Origin: JAAYJM01 sp964498585
GTDB taxonomy: Bacteria > Bacteroidota > Ignavibacteria > Kapaibacteriales > UBA2268
Assembly: GCA_964498585.1 (NCBI GenBank)
Contig: CAZCHH010000067.1
Coordinates: 1-17,445, forward strand
Direction of reading: 5' to 3'
DNA: 17,445 nucleotides
How positions within the stretch are numbered: the stretch's first letter is position 1; the number at the start of each line of letters is the position of its first letter. Positions 1 through 6,874 of this stretch are shown in pieces. The notes beneath the pieces were generated by a model that searched no databases, was not told the origin of the DNA, and saw nothing but the letters and a program-made list of their open reading frames with translations. The position numbers and the translations under genes were made by a program.

Positions 1-1417
1 TTTCGCCACAATCGGTTGTAGTGAGCAAAGTATCGTTTTTGCCACGAGCAAATCCAATATTTTCATTTACAAATTGTATATCTAAAATTCCATGAGATGT
101 ATGATGAATCTTATACCACCATTTTTCACCGCCATTTGTAGTTTTGTATATAATTCCAATGCTTGTTAAAAATCCAACAGAATCATTAACAAAGTAAAGA
201 GAATATATATTGCTATTAAGTTCCGTATTTGTATTTATCCAGCTATTACCACTATCAGTTGTTTTCATAACAGTTCCGTCAGTAGCCCCTATAAAACCAG
301 TCAAAGAATCAATAAAATGCACACAATTTAAGGTAGCAATTATTCCAGCATCTTGAGCAAACCAATTTTTACCGCTATCTGTAGTTTTTAACAATTTCCC
401 ATATTGTCCAACTACCCAGCCAGTATTTTCATTAATAAATTGAACTGCATTATTATCATGATTTTCTTTTTTAGTTTGTAATACCCAACTGAAGCCACCG
501 TTAGTTGTTTTTCTAATATCGCCTGATAAGCCAACAATAATCCCATTATTTATATCATACATATCAATACCATAAGCTCCATAAAAAAAAGACATTCCGC
601 TTGTTTGTTCGTTCCATTCATTTCCTCCATCTGTTGTTTTTAAGATTACTCCACCAACAGCCCAGCCGGTATTTTCATCGAAAAATTTTATATATGTGAG
701 GGTGCTAAAATTTTCTTCAGTTGTTTGTTTTATCCAGCTTTCTCCAGCATCTGTAGTTTTTAAGATTAAATCATTGAAACCAGAAAGCCATCCAATATTT
801 TCATTATAAAAGAATACTGAATGTAAGTTTTGATTTGTAACACTATCTTGTTTTACCCAGTTTTCACCACCATCTGTAGTTTTGAGTAAAGTACCTTCAA
901 AACCAACAGCATAACCTAAATTTTCATTTAGAAAATAAATGTCATTTAAAGTATTTGTTACATTTGAAATTTGCTCAAACCAGCTATTACCAGCATCAGT
1001 TGTTTTAATAATATTTCCTTTCTGGCTTGTAATCCAGCCAGTAGTTGAATTTATAAAAAAGATTTTGCTTAAAGTAGTATCAATGCCGCTGTTAACACTA
1101 TACCAATTTTTTCCACCATTTGTTGTTTTAAATATATTACTATCGTTTCCGACAGCAAAACAGTGATTTTCATCAATAGGAAAAATATTAAACAAATCAA
1201 CTTTAAATATAGTTTTTAATAACATCCAGTTTTCACCACCATCTGTAGTTTTGAGTATTGTTCCAACATCACCGCAAGCATAAGCTATATTTTTACTTGC
1301 ATATTTTACTGATGTTAAAAAATTCCCCTGTGGTTGTGGGCTTTGCCATTCCCAGCCGCATTCTTTCGAATAAAGAATATTTGAAATTAAAAAACAGAAA
1401 AGAATTAATTTTTTCAT
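1..1417 (-). CDS. YCF48/BNR-repeat exported protein, 3' end outside window
   Basis: The reading frame is open from the ATG at 1415-1417 to the window edge: 472 codons without a stop. It starts with a signal peptide (MKKLILFCFLISNILYS), then CGWEWQSPQPQGN, then about eleven repeats of roughly 42 residues. Each repeat ends in a version of KTTDGGxxW (for example ILKTTDGGENW, IFKTTNGGKNW, LLKTTDSGKNW) and contains a strand such as NENIGWAVG. This is the YCF48-like/BNR beta-propeller pattern common in exported proteins of Bacteroidota and Ignavibacteria. The C-terminus, where a T9SS sorting domain would be expected, lies beyond base 1. A TAnnTTTG-type box lies about 60 bp upstream. The role is probably extracellular or surface binding, but the ligand is unknown. 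Confidence is high for the fold and low for any function. Confidence 0.9.
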   Translation of the reverse strand, partial: MKKLILFCFLISNILYSKECGWEWQSPQPQGNFLTSVKYASKNIAYACGDVGTILKTTDGGENWMLLKTIFKVDLFNIFPIDENHCFAVGNDSNIFKTTNGGKNWYSVNSGIDTTLSKIFFINSTTGWITSQKGNIIKTTDAGNSWFEQISNVTNTLNDIYFLNENLGYAVGFEGTLLKTTDGGENWVKQDSVTNQNLHSVFFYNENIGWLSGFNDLILKTTDAGESWIKQTTEENFSTLTYIKFFDENTGWAVGGVILKTTDGGNEWNEQTSGMSFFYGAYGIDMYDINNGIIVGLSGDIRKTTNGGFSWVLQTKKENHDNNAVQFINENTGWVVGQYGKLLKTTDSGKNWFAQDAGIIATLNCVHFIDSLTGFIGATDGTVMKTTDSGNSWINTNTELNSNIYSLYFVNDSVGFLTSIGIIYKTTNGGEKWWYKIHHTSHGILDIQFVNENIGFARGKNDTLLTTTDCGE

Positions 1418-1474
1418 AAATACTCCGTGTTTTAGTTATTAGGTTATTGAATTAATGAGTTATTAAAACTTTCG

Positions 1475-1482
1475 CAAAGTTA
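1475..1482 (-). promoter_or_regulatory. Candidate Bacteroidota -7 box (TAACTTTG)
   Basis: On the minus strand the sequence reads TAACTTTG, matching the Bacteroidota TAnnTTTG -7 consensus, about 58 bp upstream of the start codon at 1417. I see no TTTG at the expected -33 spacing. The box also overlaps a small palindrome (AACTTTCGCAAAGTT, 1467-1481), so it may be only part of a repeat. Confidence 0.35.
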
Positions 1483-1510
1483 GGGAAACATGTGCGAAAG
1501 TGATAAAAGT

Positions 1511-1536
1511 GTCATTCTGACGAATGTCAGAATCCA
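1511..1536 (+). repeat. HSERSEES-family palindromic repeat, degenerate copy
   Basis: GTCATTCTGACGAATGTCAG followed by AATCC resembles the GTCATTCTGAACGCAGTGAA unit found inside metH. It is opposed by a related sequence at 1895-1917 (ATTCTGAAATCCTTCAGAAT followed by GAC), so the two form part of the larger inverted repeat. Confidence 0.55.
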
Positions 1537-1570
1537 TCTTTTTAAGTCGCACTATTAGCTTGCTGTTCGT

Positions 1571-1810
1571 ATGACTTTTACTTTATATCATCACACCATT
1601 TCTTTATCCCGATAGGGATTAAATATTTGTAATATACGAGCACCTTTTATTATGTTATCCCGATAGGGATTAAATAGTAATATTCTATATATAATCCCTA
1701 CGGGATAAACACAGGAAACGCTTACACTTATTAAAATATATAATCCCAACTGAATAATTACTTTTCTTATGTTTTTTGGACAGGAGTTCTACATCTCGGA
1801 GATGTAGGAC
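1571..1810 (+). repeat. 240-bp intergenic repeat, copy 1
   Basis: This is nearly identical in length and order to 4469-4708, with roughly 85-90% identity by eye. It contains two ATCCCGATAGGGAT palindromes, an opposed AATCCCTACGGGAT, and a GC-richer hairpin with CTACATCT/AGATGTAG arms at 1789-1807. That hairpin is the centre of a longer 43-nt palindrome at 1778-1820. The last roughly 105 nt of the two copies differ at only a few positions, while the first 100 nt differ more. The hairpin is not followed by a T tract on either strand, so it does not look like an intrinsic terminator. Confidence 0.8.
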
Positions 1811-1834
1811 TCCTTTGTCCATTTCATACAAATT

Positions 1835-1918
1835 TTGTGGTAACAACGACTTGTGAGATTCCTCACTTCGTATCGGAATGACAGATAAAGATAAATTCTG
1901 AAATCCTTCAGAATGACT
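1835..1918 (-). repeat. HSERSEES-family repeat, intergenic copy
   Basis: Read on the minus strand, 1883-1835 gives TGTCATTCCGATACGAAGTG, then AGGAATCTCACAAG, then TTGTTACCACA. This aligns over about 49 nt with 11909-11957 inside metH, including the loop sequence (GAATCTCACAAxTCxTTGTT followed by ACCACA). A second degenerate unit lies at 1895-1917. This shows that the metH insert belongs to a dispersed repeat family. Confidence 0.75.
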
Positions 1919-1966
1919 GGCTTATCACTTTCGCACAAGTTTGTCAGGCTTTGCGAAAGTTTAAAA

Positions 1967-3421
1967 TCAATATCCCACCATTAGCATCCAAAATTTATGG
2001 CTTCTGCCTGCTTTAACTGAAACAATATGCCCGCCTCTTGGAATACCTGCAACTGAAAACTTAAGAGTTGCTTTCATATTGTAACTATCGTAATCGAAAT
2101 CTTCCTTAATATTTTTAACTTCCATACCCATTACATTAAACAATCTTGCATCAAGTTGTTCAACAACGGAATTGTCTAAAAAGAATTCAACAGTAACATT
2201 TTGAGTGGCTGGATTGGGATAAAGATTAAAAAGCCAGACATCTGGCAAGCCGTTGATTGAAAAATCTCCTTGTTCGACTACTCCAGTAGTTGTATCAGGA
2301 TTAAAAATATAAATTCCATAATTGTTTACTCCAAAACCATAATAATTGCTTTGAGCAGAAATCCAGATATTATTATAATTGTCACATTGAATAAGAGATT
2401 TATAGCACCAATCGTCAACTGCTGTTGAAAATTTAGGTATTTCAATTAATGACCAGTTCGCTGAAGATGCTAATTTGTATAAATTGCAGGTCATTGAGCC
2501 AATTAGCCAGATATTGTCTGAACTATCAACGCTTAACCAACTTGAACTTAAATCTTCATGTGTGCCAGAATACCATTCAATATCGTGCATATATTTATCC
2601 GATTTAAAATTTTCTCCATCATAAATATATAAATATGAATTTGTATTTAAGGCATACATTGTATTTTTTGAATCGAAAACAACATCCTTTAAATATCCAT
2701 AACCATTTGGAAAATCATAAGTTGAAAATTGATTGATTTGTATATCATTTTCATATATAAAAACTGAATCACCAAAACAACACCATATTTTATTCATTCT
2801 GTCAATATAAAATCTATTTATTTGCCTGTCAAACATTGTTTCAAGACGATTATTTTTAAATTTACATAAGGCATAATAGTTAAAATAGGTTGTATCATTA
2901 TATAAAACAAAGAATTGAGCCAATAGCCAAATATCTCCGTTTATATCAACCTTAATATCAAAAGTCTTTTGGCTTGTTCTGTCTATTTTATAATATTTTT
3001 TGCGAATATTATCAAAGTATTGAGTAAAATTAACGATAGTATCTGATTTTATTTGCAAAATACTATTTCCTATGCTGAGCCAAATATTTTTTTCATTGTC
3101 TATAGCAATATAATATACATTTGATTTTTTATGCTCTTTGTAAATAGAATCTTTATTTGTATTATTTACTAATAAATCTCTTCTTGATTTATAAAACCAC
3201 TTTTTTTTACTTTGGTCATAAATCATTAGTAAGGTGTCAGAGTTTACTCTAAAAATGTATGTTGAATCTCCTCTTATAAACATTTGTTTGCAATTCATTT
3301 TTCCATAGCTTTCAAAGGTCTCATTATAAACAAGAAAATCTTCTTTATAAAGAAAGTCCCATGTTTGAGGGAAAAGTTCTGTAGTAAATGTGATTAGAAA
3401 AAGAATAATTAATTTTTTCAT
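1967..3421 (-). CDS. Exported beta-propeller protein with T9SS type A sorting domain
   Basis: This is a 484-residue protein. Residues 1-19 form a signal peptide (MKKLIILFLITFTTELFPQ). The middle contains repeated short blades of the form xxNIWLSxGxxI (NIWLSIGNSI, GDIWLLAQFF, NKIWCCFGDSV, DNIWLIGSMT, NNIWISAQSN), spaced like the two-component-regulator propeller (Reg_prop) repeats. From about residue 399 comes NLYPNPATQNVTVEFFLDN, then a beta-rich segment of about 86 residues ending in MLMVGY. This is the classic type A C-terminal domain that directs proteins through the type IX system. The protein is therefore predicted to be secreted or anchored on the outer surface. It lies 61 bp downstream of the cysteine-rich exported protein and may be cotranscribed with it. 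Its ligand or activity is unknown. Confidence 0.9.
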   Translation of the reverse strand: MKKLIILFLITFTTELFPQTWDFLYKEDFLVYNETFESYGKMNCKQMFIRGDSTYIFRVNSDTLLMIYDQSKKKWFYKSRRDLLVNNTNKDSIYKEHKKSNVYYIAIDNEKNIWLSIGNSILQIKSDTIVNFTQYFDNIRKKYYKIDRTSQKTFDIKVDINGDIWLLAQFFVLYNDTTYFNYYALCKFKNNRLETMFDRQINRFYIDRMNKIWCCFGDSVFIYENDIQINQFSTYDFPNGYGYLKDVVFDSKNTMYALNTNSYLYIYDGENFKSDKYMHDIEWYSGTHEDLSSSWLSVDSSDNIWLIGSMTCNLYKLASSANWSLIEIPKFSTAVDDWCYKSLIQCDNYNNIWISAQSNYYGFGVNNYGIYIFNPDTTTGVVEQGDFSINGLPDVWLFNLYPNPATQNVTVEFFLDNSVVEQLDARLFNVMGMEVKNIKEDFDYDSYNMKATLKFSVAGIPRGGHIVSVKAGRSHKFWMLMVGY

Positions 3422-3436
3422 AATGTTAGAATTTAG

Positions 3437-3465
3437 AATATCCGATATTTAAAATATCGGATATT
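3437..3465. repeat. Perfect 14-bp-stem palindrome between two minus-strand genes
   Basis: AATATCCGATATTT and its exact reverse complement are separated by a single A. The palindrome sits between the stop of the cysteine-rich gene (3483) and the start codon at 3421. No T tract follows on the minus strand, so a terminator role is weak. It could be an mRNA processing or stability hairpin, or a palindromic repeat. Confidence 0.6.
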
Positions 3466-3482
3466 TATAAAATAAAAACAAA

Positions 3483-4028
3483 TTATCGACAACTTGATTT
3501 ACATGGGTATGGGCATGGTGGACCAAACTGAACACCATTTCTGATTAATCTATATACTTTATGTCCATTAATAATTTCAAAACAATAATATATAGTTTCA
3601 TTGCATGCTCTTGGTTGTCCATCATTGCAAGTTCTCATATGATACTGTCCTTTGTGGAAATACCAACCACTGTAACAGACATTATCGCTGATATTTAATA
3701 AACACATTCCTCCTGGGCAAGGTGGGATTGAATCTTCAAAAAAATTCTGATTATCAAGATAAGCCCCAATTTGTAATAAAACCAAATCAGTTACTTCTTG
3801 TGAATTATTTTCGAAATCCACACTATCACATGGTGAAACAACAGTAAAATCTGTCATCTTTATACAATGGTAGCCATTTGAAATGCCGTAACAATACATA
3901 TAAGAATACCTGCAGCCATTATAAGTTACTATTCCTGCTCCAGATGTCCACCCCTCAGGGCAAGCCACCACCAAATTAGCAAACACTATTGCTAAAGCCG
4001 CAAATAGAAGAAAAATTTTCTTTTTTAT
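3483..4028 (-). CDS. Small cysteine-rich exported protein, start codon unclear
   Basis: The frame from a GTG at 3984-3986 to the stop at 3483 gives 167 residues. The same frame continues upstream without a stop to 4043 and encodes KKKIFLLFAALAIVFANL, a textbook signal peptide, so translation must begin upstream of the GTG. No ATG exists there. Candidates are ATA at 4026-4028 (used here) and ATT at 4041-4043. The mature part has about 14 cysteines, suggesting a disulphide-rich extracytoplasmic domain. It contains two similar halves: GCRYSYMYCYGISNG and ACNETIYYCFEIINGH. There is no T9SS sorting domain. I do not recognise the family. A strong hairpin lies in the leader region at 4069-4110. Confidence 0.7.
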   Translation of the reverse strand: MKKKIFLLFAALAIVFANLVVACPEGWTSGAGIVTYNGCRYSYMYCYGISNGYHCIKMTDFTVVSPCDSVDFENNSQEVTDLVLLQIGAYLDNQNFFEDSIPPCPGGMCLLNISDNVCYSGWYFHKGQYHMRTCNDGQPRACNETIYYCFEIINGHKVYRLIRNGVQFGPPCPYPCKSSCR

Positions 4029-4068
4029 AAAATTTTCCGTAATTTAGTTTAACAATTGTTGATTGTTG

Positions 4069-4117
4069 CATCCTCCGCAAAAAAGGTATCGGAATTCCTA
4101 GCGGAGGATGTTTTTTT
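4069..4117 (+). terminator. Hairpin with T7 tract on plus strand; leader hairpin on minus strand
   Basis: CATCCTCCGC (4069-4078) pairs perfectly with GCGGAGGATG (4101-4110) across a 22-nt loop, and is followed by seven T on the plus strand. Its form is that of a rho-independent terminator for plus-strand transcription, but no plus-strand gene lies upstream. On the minus strand it would sit in the 5' leader of the cysteine-rich protein gene, where it could fold but would not terminate (no T tract). Confidence 0.55.
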
Positions 4118-4140
4118 ATTATTTATCTTGTGTTTCCGCC

Positions 4141-4148
4141 TAACTTTG
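4141..4148 (+). promoter_or_regulatory. Candidate -7 box (TAACTTTG) facing right
   Basis: TAACTTTG matches the Bacteroidota -7 consensus. It is preceded by TGTTTCCGCC, much like the box at 1475-1482 on the minus strand (TGTTTCCC before TAACTTTGC). No convincing -33 TTTG is present, and no intact gene follows. Confidence 0.3.
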
Positions 4149-4468
4149 CAAGTTTTTGTTTTCATTTAGGGAAACAAACTAAACAAAAGCCAAAACTTAC
4201 TCAATTAAGCCAAGATTTTTTTTCCATATTTTTTCCTCTTTTTTTTAATCAAAAGCAAATTAAAACATTTTTCAATAAAAAACAAACAAAATTTTTATTT
4301 TATTTTTTTTTGATAAAAATGTTTTTGAACATATATCTGAAGAGGAATATATTCAAACTTTTTTATTAGCAGCTAAAACAGATTGGCAGTATTTTTTTAA
4401 GTATGTGTAAAACAAAAAATTTGCAAAAAAGTTGATTTTTTCGGTCATTCGAACAACAAGTTGTTAGC
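4149..4468. other. T-rich gene-free stretch with a possible coding remnant
   Basis: This 320-bp stretch is dominated by T and A runs. A plus-strand open frame at 4279-4410 ends in non-repetitive peptide (EEEYIQTFLLAAKTDWQYFF, then KYV and a stop) that looks like the C-terminal end of a lost gene, because its composition differs from the surrounding poly-T. No start, ribosome site or domain is recognisable. Otherwise I see nothing functional. Confidence 0.3.
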
Positions 4469-4708
4469 ATGACTTTACATTATGTATCAATTTTCATTTC
4501 TTTATCCCGATAGGGATTGAATATTTGTAACATACAAGCTACTTTTCTGCTGTTATCCCGTAGGGATTAAATAGTAATATTGTATATATAATCCCTACGT
4601 GATAAACACAGGAAACGCTTACACTTATTACAAATATATAATCCCAACTGAATAATTACTTTTCTTATGTTTTTTGGACAGGAGTACTACATCTTCGAGA
4701 TGTAGGAC
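4469..4708 (+). repeat. 240-bp intergenic repeat, copy 2
   Basis: This is the second copy of the 1571-1810 element in the same orientation, ending 18 bp from the ptsI stop codon. Its ATCCC palindromes have decayed (ATCCCGTAGGGAT and ATCCCTACGTGAT). The segment from the ACACAGGAAACGCTTACACT motif to the end remains almost identical to copy 1. The terminal CTACATCT/AGATGTAG hairpin (4687-4705) is retained, but its outer stem is lost. Confidence 0.8.
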
Positions 4709-4726
4709 ATCTGTAAAACAACTAAA

Positions 4727-6367
4727 TCACTTCTCATTCAAATCAATATCCCTAACGCGGCTCTTTAGTTCGAGGAGTAAAGATGGCGGAACGCTTAGCT
4801 TGTCAATTCCAATATCGATTAAGGTTTTGGTTGCAGCGGAATGGCCAGCCAGTTCACCACAAATGCTAACGCTTATGTTGTTTTTATGGGCGGATTCTAC
4901 AATCATTTCCATTAAACGAATAACTGCTGGGTTGAAAGCATCGAAATATTCTGAAACAAGCTCGTTATCCCTATCTACAGCGAGAGAGTATTGAGTAAGG
5001 TCGTTGGTGCCTATACTGAAAAAGCTGCAATGCTTAGCGAGTTCGTCAGACATAATTGCAGCGGCAGGTGTTTCAATCATTAGTCCTATAGGAATATTTG
5101 GGTCAAAATCAATATTTTTTTCAGCAAGTTCTTTTTTACATTTTTCTATAATTTCTTTAACCTGAATTACTTCGTTGATTGTTGTAACCATAGGTAGCAT
5201 AAAACTGACATTTTTATTTTTTGAAGCACGCAAAATCGCTTTGATTTGTGTTTCGAGCAAATCCAACCGGTGCAAAAGAAAGCGCATACCACGCAGACCG
5301 AGTGCAGGATTGGTTTCTCTTTTGGGAAGCCCTTCTGCATATTTATCGCTGCCAAGGTCAAAAATACGCAGATTAACAGGTTTGGGATATGCACGCTCTG
5401 CTATTTCATTATAAAAACGGAATTGCTCATCTTCATCTGGAATTTTGTCGTTGGAAATAACTAAATGCTCTGTGCGGACAAGCCCAATTCCTTCAGCACC
5501 GACAAGAATGGCTGCTTCCACATCTTTCGGAAAATCCACATTTGCCAGCAATGTGATTTTCTTACCGTCTTTCGTTTCAGAATCCAATTTAATTAAATCG
5601 CCTAATTTTTTCTTGTGTTCTTCTTCGGCTGTTTTTCTGGTGCGGTAACGTTCCAAATAGTTCTGGTCTGGATTAACTACAACAAAACCATTATAGCCAT
5701 CAATTATTAAATTGTCATTGTTCTTTATTAAGCTTAAAGCGTTTTTCACATCAATAATTTCTGGAATACCAAAGGTTCGTGCTAAAATAGAGCTGTGCGA
5801 AGTAATTCCACCAACTTCAGTAATTATACCACCGATTTTTAACTCATTAAATCTCAAAACCTCGGCTGGAAGAACAGATTGAGCAATAATTATTGTTCCT
5901 TCCGGAAAATTATATACTAAGCATTTATTTTTCAAAGCAGAAAGCAGTCGCTCTTTGATTTGGTCAAGTTCAGTAGCACGTTCACGAAGTAGTGCATCTT
6001 TTGTGGATTTGAAAAAGATTCTTTGGTTATCAAATTCCTGAATAACAGCACTTTCCGCAGAATATCGGTCTTTTATTCTGTTGATAATTCCGTCTTGAAT
6101 GTATGGGTCTTGAAGATATAAAATATTTGTTTCAATAATCGCCGAAACATTGGTTTTATCGTCTTTCATTCGGTTTAAAATATCAGTGAATTCATCAACC
6201 AAACTTTTGACAGCAAATTCAAAGCGATTTATTTCTTCATCTATTCTCTCTTGTTCGATTTTAATGCTTGGTATTACAATCGGTTCAGGTATGATTAAAG
6301 CAGCTTTACCCTGCTCTATGCCGGGTGAGGAGGCAATTCCTTTTAAGATTATATTGTTTTCCGCCAT
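4727..6367 (-). CDS. ptsI: Phosphoenolpyruvate-protein phosphotransferase (PTS enzyme I)
   Basis: This cytoplasmic enzyme transfers phosphate from phosphoenolpyruvate to HPr, the first step of the PTS. With the start at MAENNIILKGIASSPG the protein has 546 residues. The N-terminal HPr-binding helical part is followed by the swivelling His domain with the active-site His191 in GGITSHSSILARTFGIP. A PEP-binding TIM barrel follows, with NPALGLRGMRFLL, IGTNDLTQYSLAVDRDN and Cys503 in SICGELAG; the E. coli equivalents are His189 and Cys502. I chose 6367 rather than the in-frame ATG at 6400 because family members begin close to the KGIASSPG motif and the extra 11 residues are not family-like. No HPr, EII or HPr kinase gene is visible here, so the protein may serve regulation or an HPr encoded elsewhere. 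It diverges from the next gene. Confidence 0.95.
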   Translation of the reverse strand: MAENNIILKGIASSPGIEQGKAALIIPEPIVIPSIKIEQERIDEEINRFEFAVKSLVDEFTDILNRMKDDKTNVSAIIETNILYLQDPYIQDGIINRIKDRYSAESAVIQEFDNQRIFFKSTKDALLRERATELDQIKERLLSALKNKCLVYNFPEGTIIIAQSVLPAEVLRFNELKIGGIITEVGGITSHSSILARTFGIPEIIDVKNALSLIKNNDNLIIDGYNGFVVVNPDQNYLERYRTRKTAEEEHKKKLGDLIKLDSETKDGKKITLLANVDFPKDVEAAILVGAEGIGLVRTEHLVISNDKIPDEDEQFRFYNEIAERAYPKPVNLRIFDLGSDKYAEGLPKRETNPALGLRGMRFLLHRLDLLETQIKAILRASKNKNVSFMLPMVTTINEVIQVKEIIEKCKKELAEKNIDFDPNIPIGLMIETPAAAIMSDELAKHCSFFSIGTNDLTQYSLAVDRDNELVSEYFDAFNPAVIRLMEMIVESAHKNNISVSICGELAGHSAATKTLIDIGIDKLSVPPSLLLELKSRVRDIDLNEK

Positions 6368-6438
6368 ATATACGTTTTTTAAATTAATAAAACAATGCAA
6401 ATTAAAAAATTTTTGGAAATATGTATATTGAATTTTAT

Positions 6439-6446
6439 TATTTTTG
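6439..6446 (+). promoter_or_regulatory. Candidate promoter -7 box (TATTTTTG)
   Basis: TATTTTTG fits TAnnTTTG and lies 25 bp before the ATG at 6472. A TTTG at 6412-6415 could be the -33 element, with a 23-bp spacer at the long end of the known range. It would drive the small protein gene that diverges from ptsI. Confidence 0.45.
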
Positions 6447-6471
6447 CAATATTATAATTATTTGAGATGTT

Positions 6472-6864
6472 ATGTTAAGTCAAATCGCAATTCCGTTTAA
6501 AATTGAAGAAGTTTTTCAAGGTCTGGCAGAAACTACCGGTATGTTGAGATATGCTGAAGATTTTATTTTAGTTGAATTTCAAACGAAAGACAGCATTTTT
6601 GGTGTGATTCAAAGTGATGTCAAATGTATTAAAATTCCTTTAGAATCGCTGCTTCTCATTGAACTAAAGAAAAAAATGTTTTCCACCCGAATTATTATCA
6701 AAACTAATTCCCTTCATACCCTAAAGAAACTGAAAGGTTATAACAAACCAGAATTAATTTTGGATATAAAAAAGGAATATCGCGACGAAGCCCAGCAATT
6801 CATCTCTCATATAAATTTGCTTAAAGCAGAAAACCTTTTGAAGAATGTGGAGGGGGAGATATAG
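6472..6864 (+). CDS. Conserved-looking hypothetical protein, possibly PH-like fold
   Basis: This is a 130-residue soluble protein with an ATG start and no signal peptide or membrane segment. The pattern suggests a compact beta-barrel (FILVEFQTKD, FGVIQSDVKCIKIPLESLLL, STRIIIKTNSL, PELILDIKK) capped by a C-terminal helix (YRDEAQQFISHINLLKAENL). This order of strands then helix is like bacterial PH-like domains, but I do not recognise a named family. It is transcribed away from ptsI from a 104-bp shared intergenic region, which may or may not mean shared regulation. The C-terminal end runs straight into the REP-like repeats at 6875. Confidence 0.75.
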   Translation: MLSQIAIPFKIEEVFQGLAETTGMLRYAEDFILVEFQTKDSIFGVIQSDVKCIKIPLESLLLIELKKKMFSTRIIIKTNSLHTLKKLKGYNKPELILDIKKEYRDEAQQFISHINLLKAENLLKNVEGEI

Positions 6865-6874
6865 GAAGAAAGAG

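Larger units (their letters stand above)
1465..1965. repeat. About 500-bp element bounded by about 55-bp inverted repeats
   Basis: This element fills nearly the whole gap between the YCF48-like gene and the next minus-strand stop codon. The left arm (1465-1519) and the reverse complement of the right arm (about 1911-1965) share ACTTTCGCAAAG, then GTGCGAAAGTGATAA, then GTCATTCTG, in the same order and spacing, with roughly a dozen mismatches. Each arm itself contains opposed ACTTTCGCA/TGCGAAAGT halves. Between the arms lie a 240-bp repeat (1571-1810), a 43-nt hairpin (1778-1820) and HSERSEES-family repeats (1856-1918). The right arm abuts the stop codon at 1967. No coding capacity is evident. 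It resembles a MITE or a nest of palindromic repeats rather than a gene. Confidence 0.7.

Noticed and set aside
1778..1820. Intrinsic terminator for the beta-propeller gene
   Set aside because: The hairpin is strong but is not followed by a T tract on the minus strand; it belongs to the repeat and lies about 150 bp past the stop.
4130..4369. Plus-strand open frame of 79 codons
   Set aside because: Its peptide is made of runs of F, K, N and Q from poly-T and poly-A DNA, with no ribosome site and no recognisable domain.
4441..4468. Another HSERSEES-type copy (GGTCATTCGAAC)
   Set aside because: The match ends after a few bases and there is no opposed arm.
5167..5464. Several overlapping open frames within ptsI
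   Set aside because: They are shadows of the ptsI frame on both strands, with no independent support.
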